From assembly GCF_000003195.3 (NCBI RefSeq), contig NC_012870.2, positions 32,702,562 to 32,766,561 of the forward strand: DNA of 64,000 bases. Direction: 5' to 3'. The notes under the pieces were generated by a model. It did no database searches, was not told where the DNA came from, and was given only the letters and a program-made list of their open reading frames with translations. The stretch comes from Sorghum bicolor. Taxonomy: Eukaryota; Streptophyta; Magnoliopsida; Poales; Poaceae. Within the stretch, counting starts at the first letter, position 1. Every line of letters starts with the position of its first letter. Position numbers and translations under genes: made by a program. Positions 58,603 through 64,000 of the stretch are shown here, one piece after another.

Positions 58603-59645
58603 TGTCGGTGTTTTTCCCCCGGGGGGGTCACACCAACGAGTAAATTTGTATGCGTGCTCCCCTTTCCGGATGGTGATGCAAGAAGACACAGAGATTTATC
58701 CTGGTTCAGGCAAGAGAAGGCCCTACGTCCAGCGGGGGGAGAGAGTTTGTATTATCTTGCACCTAAGTGCTTGTACAGGGGCGAATACAAGCGTGGTATG
58801 AAGTGTGTAGCTCTACTACGTGTGCGTGTGCTTGTGTTGTGATGTCCCTCTCTTCTATTCATGAGTCTCTCCTTTTATAGCTCCAAGGAGAGACACAGGG
58901 TACATGCGTAGATGTTAGAGTAGGGATCGATAGCCACATGGAGCGCTGACCTACTCGAGGCTTCCGTACGGCATGGCCTCGAGCCGTCCCATCTTGATAG
59001 CCTGGTGATGATTACGCGTGCTCCTGCGTGCTGCCCTGCCAGCCGCCTTGTGCTGGTTCTGAGGTCGCATGCTCGTATGGTATGGTGGCGGATCCGGCGG
59101 GGCAGCTGTGGTGTTGTCAGTCGACGCCCAACTTGTCCCTGGGAAGGGACCTTGTTCGGTCGGGGGTCGGGCGCCGCGTAATATGCTGATATCTGGAGCG
59201 CTGACCTTGGGTGTCTCGAGGGGGTCCCGATTAGACGTTCCATCCTTGTTTCCTGCGTCCTGACACGCCCTGGATCGTTCGGTGGGAAGGCTGCAAAAAG
59301 AACGATGGGACAGAAGCTTGTTCCCTATCACGCCTTCCGTGACCCGTGTGTTAGGTGGGAAACGTCAGATGCATTCAATGCTCCCGCCCGCGTGCGCGCG
59401 TCAGGCGGCGGACAGTGTCCTGGCGCTCGACGCCTCTCGGTTCGCTCGAGCCCGCTTCCGTTTTCGACGGTAGTCGTCGCTCGAGCCCTGACCAATTCGC
59501 TCGACGCTATTTCCGTCTTCGAGGCTGCGACCGTCGATGGCGGCGCATACGTAAGATTAAAGCGTCGAATTGAGGGTCCCAACCTTCGTACGGGCAATCT
59601 CATAATGCGCATCGCTGAGGGTACCCCTTACCGATACCCTCGACA
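58603..59645 (-). repeat. Element F 3' LTR (1043 bp)
   Basis: It starts TGTCGGTGTTTTTCCCCC and ends ACCCTCGACA. On the minus strand it has CTATAAAAGGAG (complement of about 58869-58880). Confidence 0.9.
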
Positions 59646-60572
59646 GTAGCCCCCGAGCCTCCATTTGAGCGCTAGCGCTCGAATGGAGGTTTTGATTTAC
59701 GGTCGAATTTTCGTGGGGGCGCGCGAGCGACCCCGCGGGGGTAGCCCCCGAGCCCTCGGAGGAGTTTTTGACTCCTTCGAGGGTTATGTTATCTAATTCG
59801 CAGAAACGCTTTCGACACCAGTGGTGGAAGGTTCTGACTGGCTCGTTTTTGCCCGGGGGTTTCGACGTACTCTCGATAGAGCGAGCGTCTTCCACCCCAA
59901 ATTGAGCTCCTAGCGGGTAGTCCAAGTGAGAACCTGTGCCCCTTTCGAAGGGGTCAGCTGTAGCCCGGAGGCGTCCTCATAAAGCAGGGTCGACGTGGTC
60001 GGGGATACCGGTCTCGTTCGATAGAGACCGGCGGCTCGATGCTTCCCGTCGGGGGGATTCCTCTCGACTGTCTCGACCCTACCTTGAACATCGCCAGCGA
60101 GTCCTCGAGGCAGGCCTCGATCTTCGACCGCTCGCTAGGGATCCCTGACTCTGGCGCTCGAGATCGGCTGTCGAACCCTTTCGGCGGGCCAGCCATCGAC
60201 CTCTCGAGACTTTTGTGCTTACGTCCCTTGGCTTACGAGGGGAGGAAGCGGCCGTGGCGGTTCGCCTTTCTGCCCGTTGGGCGCGCCTTTTTAGGCGGAT
60301 GACGTTACGACACCGTATCGGCGAGGAATTCGGAGAGTCCGGCCTGTGAGGAGAGAGAGAGGACTGTCAGGCGGCGCATTTATGGGGGGAGTTACCTTAC
60401 TTCTCGGATCTGTCCGTTGGCGAACAGCTGCCTATAAATACGTCGTCGCGGCACCGCCGTTCCTCTCCCTTCCGCCTTCTCGCTCTCGTTCCTTCGCTGC
60501 CTTTGCCTTCTTGCCATCTGACGCGCATACGCCCCCTCGAGCTGTAGCGAACCCGCCGTCCCTTTAGCCGAG
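59646..60572 (+). promoter_or_regulatory. Upstream region and promoter of the antisense gene of element F
   Basis: It is colinear with 32422-33354 of D. TATAAATA at 60433-60440 is followed by a CT-rich leader, with the start codon at 60573. The block between has several TCGA-rich GC stretches and no long frame. Confidence 0.6.
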
Positions 60573-63500
60573 ATGCCTGTAAGACTCGTCGCCGCCGACG
60601 ACTGGCGCCCGTCGTCGATGACGGAGCGCCGGCTGTTGGAGCTTGAGAAGGAGGGACTGCTGCGCCGCCGCACCTCGCTGTCGTCGCCAGAGTGGATCGC
60701 GCCGCCGGTGAGCCACAGGGCGCCTCAGCCGCCCGAGGGCTACGTGGTGTCGTTCGCCAAGTTTCACCGCCACGGTCTGGGCGCGCCTCCAAGCCGCTTC
60801 ATGCGAGCCCTCTGCTTCCATTACGGGGTGGAGCTCCAGCACTTCTCTCCGAACGCCATCACCGTAGCGGCGGTCTTCGCCGCCGTGTGTGAGGGCTTCC
60901 TGGGGATGATGCCGCACTGGGAGCTGTGGCTCCACCTCTACAGGGGCGAGTTGTTTCACGCCTCCACCGGAACCACGGGCGTAAGGAAGCCCGTGCGGGC
61001 GGGTTGCCTTAATCTGGTGCAGAAGACGGGGAAGACGGACCGGCCGCGGGAGTACATCCCGGTAGGGTTGTCGACCAACCACGCCGGCTGGGACTCCCAA
61101 TGGTTCTACCTGCGGAACGACGACAACCTCCTGCCTTCTTACTCGGGCCGTCTGATCTTGGAGCGTCCAGCGGACTGGACGTACGGCGTCGTCCAAGCTC
61201 ATCAGTCTCGGCTCGACCCTCTCCTCGACGCCCTGAAGAAGCTTCGCCAGGAAGGTTTGACCGCCGCCCTCGTCCTCTCGGCCGTCCATCATCGGAGAGT
61301 TCTCCCTCTGATGTCACGGCCGTTGAGGATGGACGAGATGGGCCCTGGCGTCTCGTCTCGGGACCTCGAGGCATGTCGGATGTCCAGCGAGCCTCCGGCG
61401 GACGACGAAGTCGCGGCCCGAGTCAGGGCCGCAATTGCCGGTGATTTTAAGCCGGAGCATGTCAACGGCTTCCCCATGAGACCTGACGCAGGCTCGATCG
61501 ATCTGGTACGCGCGCATCCTCGATTCTGGGTTTCCCTTCTCCCCTCTCTTTTTTCTAAGTCTACCTTAGTTTTGGCAGGGTCGGATTGATGTCTGGTCCT
61601 CGAGGCCTCCGGTAAAGGAGGACGAGGTCGATCGCGACAAACGGCGCCAATCCGCCGAAAAGCTGAAGTCTGCCAAGGACTCCGCAAAGAAGGGGGAGAA
61701 GAAGAAGAATCTCGACCGCCAAGCATTAGAGGCGCGTCGAGCCAAATCCAGGCAGAGGGGGGAGCCTGAGGAAGAATCCCCCAACGATGACGATGACGAC
61801 GACGAGGGTAGCGACGACTCCGAGGGGATGGCGTCGCGCCTCGATCGGATTCTCGAAGGCCCGCCTCGAGGTGGCGTCGACGCCCCCCAGACGGAGGCGC
61901 CAGAGGAGGGTCCGAGCGGATCTCGTCGTCCCCGGGCCGACGCTCCTTCCGCGCTCAGGGCTGGCCAAGACGCACCGCGCCCTCCCCCGGCGACTAGGGA
62001 GAGCGGTCCGGCTAGGTCCCAGGCGTCGGGGCCGCTAACTCGCGGTCGCGCCGCGGCCTCTGAGAAAGGAGACGTCGGCCGTAGGAGCGCGAGTCCCGGC
62101 GCCCGCCAGGCGGGGACCGTCGTACCTGAGCCAGTTCCTGCCCTCGAGGGGCCTAGAGCCCCGACGCGGGGTGGCTCGAGGCCCGCTGGTCGGGGTGGCG
62201 GAAGGCGAGCCGTTCTCCCCGTGGGGTAAGCCCTTTTGATGTTGCGGTCTTTGTCTCCCCATTCTTTCACCTTTCCTCACATGCCGACTTTTTCTCAGGC
62301 TGAAACGGACCCTCGAGCAGGCCCAACCATCAATGGCCAAGAGGCTCAGAACGGGTGCCGCCTCCACGGAACCAGGTTCGTAGTTGATTCCTGGGTGTCG
62401 CGATATTCTTACGTTGGTTATCATAACGTCTGACCTTTACCCTCTGTTTTGTAGGCTCGTCCAGCACCCAACCTCCAGCCGGCGTCGAGAAAGCTTTATC
62501 TCGTCCCGCGCCTACTCCGCCGCCGCCGGCTCATGATGCGGCCCCCCAGACGCGAGTGTCAGAGGGAGCCCCCGAGCCCTCTCGATTGGGGGTCGAGGGG
62601 GAACCCATCACCATCAGCGATACATCTGATGGCAACGAAGCGTCTGGGGGCGCTCGACCTATGGAGGAAGAAGCATCGACCCCCAACGTCGCGGGACGGA
62701 CTCCCTGGCCTGCAGGCCTTCGAGCTCTCGAGGCGCAAAGGACGATGTTGGAGGAGGAGGAGCGGGAGCGCGAGGCGACGCAGCCGTCACTGGACCAGCA
62801 GCAGCAGCGACCCCAGCCGGAGGGGCAGCTGCAGCACCAGCAGGAGGAGCAGCGGCGGCAGCTGGGGCAGCAACAGCAGCTGGGGGGCCAAGAGGACGAG
62901 CCACTCGAGCCCCCGCCTCAAATTTTGGCCGAAATGGCGCCACTGGCGTCGCAAGAGCCTGGCGATCAAGAGGGAGATTTGCCGGTGTACGGGCCTCCCA
63001 CCCCAGCGTGGCTCCTCCCGGGGGCGCCTGCCGCGATCCGGGCAGAGTCGGGGCGAGCGGACGGAGTGGTGGCGCTCGCCTGCATGATGCGCACCCCCAC
63101 CGACCCCGAGTCCGAGATCAAGAGGACGCTCTACGGCATGGACGGGATCGCCCCTGGGTTCCTCCGGGAGCGTCGAGCATGGGAGGACCGCTTTCCCTCT
63201 GAGGAGGATGAGATCGGGTCGTCTGGGAGCAAGGACGGTACGTGGAAGACGGTGGACGACGACGGGCGGTTCCCTTGCCTCGCCGACCTGTTCTTGCGCC
63301 ACGGGGGTTCCCTCGAGACCGTCGAGAACTTTCTCCGCGGCGTCAAGGTGCGGGCTGATCGGGAGATGGAGAACTGGTGTCCCGATCGGATTCGTATCCG
63401 AGCTTCCAGCGACCCGTCCGAGCCCAATATCTTCCTCGATGACAAGAAGGAAGTCGAGAAGTGGGAGCATGTCGAGGAGCTCCGCCTTTGGATGAAACAC

Positions 63501-64000
63501 GTGGTGGGGCTCCTATCGGACGTCATCAACAACGGGCTTGGGCCAGCTTATTTTGTAAGTGTCTCTCGAGCTCCAATCTTTGTGGTGCTTTCGGGTTTCT
63601 GTGTTCTAATCCCCCTGACCCCTGATTCGCAGGATATGAAAGAGACCTCTCGCATCAAGTCTAGCTTCATACATGCCACGAGGGGCGGATGGGAGCAGCT
63701 TCCCCTCCTCAAGGATCAACTCCTCGAGTCGCAGGAAAAGCTGCTTAAAGCTTACAAAGATCTCATAGCACTCGAGGAGGAGAAGAAGGTGAGGGAGGCT
63801 GCTTTGGCCGAGGCCCGAGAGGTCTCGAAGAAGGCGGAGGAGGAGGCGATGCGGCTACGGGAGCGGGCTCTTACGGTCGAGGAGGCCGTGTCCAGAGCCC
63901 GGGAGGAGGCCCTGTCCCACAAGAGCGTCATCGTGGACCTGGACAAGGAGAAGGGCCTTCTCCAAGCCGACTTGGACTCCCTCCGCGATACCTTCCAAAA
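60573..64000 (+). CDS. Antisense gene of element F (Transposase_28-type, spliced), best-preserved copy, partial
   Basis: The proposed exons are 60573-61505, 61579-62225, 62299-62375, 62455-63554 and 63633 to the window end. The joined frame is open throughout, unlike D. Exon 1 encodes the Transposase_28-like domain (about residues 55-130) with GLGAPPSRF and MMPHWELWLHLY. Exon 2 has a KKGEKKKNLDRQ basic patch, acidic runs and Pro/Arg-rich sequence. Exon 4 has a short Gln-rich part and the conserved AWLLPGAPAAIRAE and DGTWKTVDDDGRFPC segments. Exon 5 is coiled coil. Adding exons 5 and 6 as seen in E gives 1299 codons including the stop. Intron 1 (73 bp) is not a multiple of three here, while in D it is 81 bp; only splicing keeps both copies in frame. 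Confidence 0.72.

Larger units (their letters stand above)
58603..64000 (-). mobile_element. Element F: Tat-lineage element, left end, runs off the window
   Basis: It has a 3' LTR at 58603-59645, the PPT complement GTAGCCCCCGAG at 59646, then the antisense gene on the plus strand. LTR and gene match element E better than D. The integrase, gag and 5' LTR should lie to the right of the window. Confidence 0.88.

Noticed and set aside
1..64000. tRNA, rRNA or other structured RNA genes
   Set aside because: None recognised. The only tRNA-like sequences are the short primer-binding sites of the LTR elements.

Overview
This is plant nuclear DNA, most likely from a grass. It is almost entirely nested LTR retrotransposons, with no convincing host gene outside transposon-like sequence. 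The grass call is an inference. It rests on long Athila-type and Tat-type Ty3/gypsy elements, a Transposase_28-type antisense gene, and GC-rich element codons.

Layout. Bases 1-174 hold the end of a CACTA transposon. Bases 558-3126 hold a multi-exon remnant of a transposon-associated gene, with a 362-bp MITE in one of its introns. A dispersed grass repeat begins near 3165. It continues at 22706-22910 and 57548-57919, split by two large Athila-lineage insertions. Element A (3544-22700, TSD ACTTG) is a tandem LTR-internal-LTR-internal-LTR array. All three of its LTRs are 1209 bp, and both internal regions are 5058 bp once later insertions are subtracted. A small minus-strand LTR element (G, 3847-6418, TSD CCGCC) sits in its first LTR, and a 2832-bp solo LTR (H, 15630-18461, TSD TAAAC) sits in its second internal region. 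Element B (22916-57542, TSD GGCTC) is a decayed relative. B contains element C (28385-55539, TSD GTATG), an Athila-type element with gag, protease-like, RT, RNase H and integrase coding.

Element D (31390-50034, TSD CCCGT, minus strand, 1032-bp LTRs) is inserted in the gag-pol frame of C. D is a Tat-lineage element. A plus-strand relative, E (37010 to about 44187), lies inside D. A deletion then removed the 3' half of E and the middle of D. A third Tat element, F, begins at 58603 inside an Athila-like LTR and runs off the window.

The main biological point is the antisense gene carried by D, E and F. It is transcribed opposite to gag-pol and has its own TATA-like promoter next to the 3' LTR. 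Six exons with conserved splice sites can be recognised. Combining exons 1-4 of F with exons 5-6 of E gives exactly 1299 codons including the stop. Introns can survive retrotransposition here because the packaged genomic RNA is the opposite strand. E is also unusual: gag is joined in frame to RNase H and integrase by a deletion that removed protease and RT.

All coordinates and repeat comparisons were made by eye. Family names come from motif recognition, not from searches.
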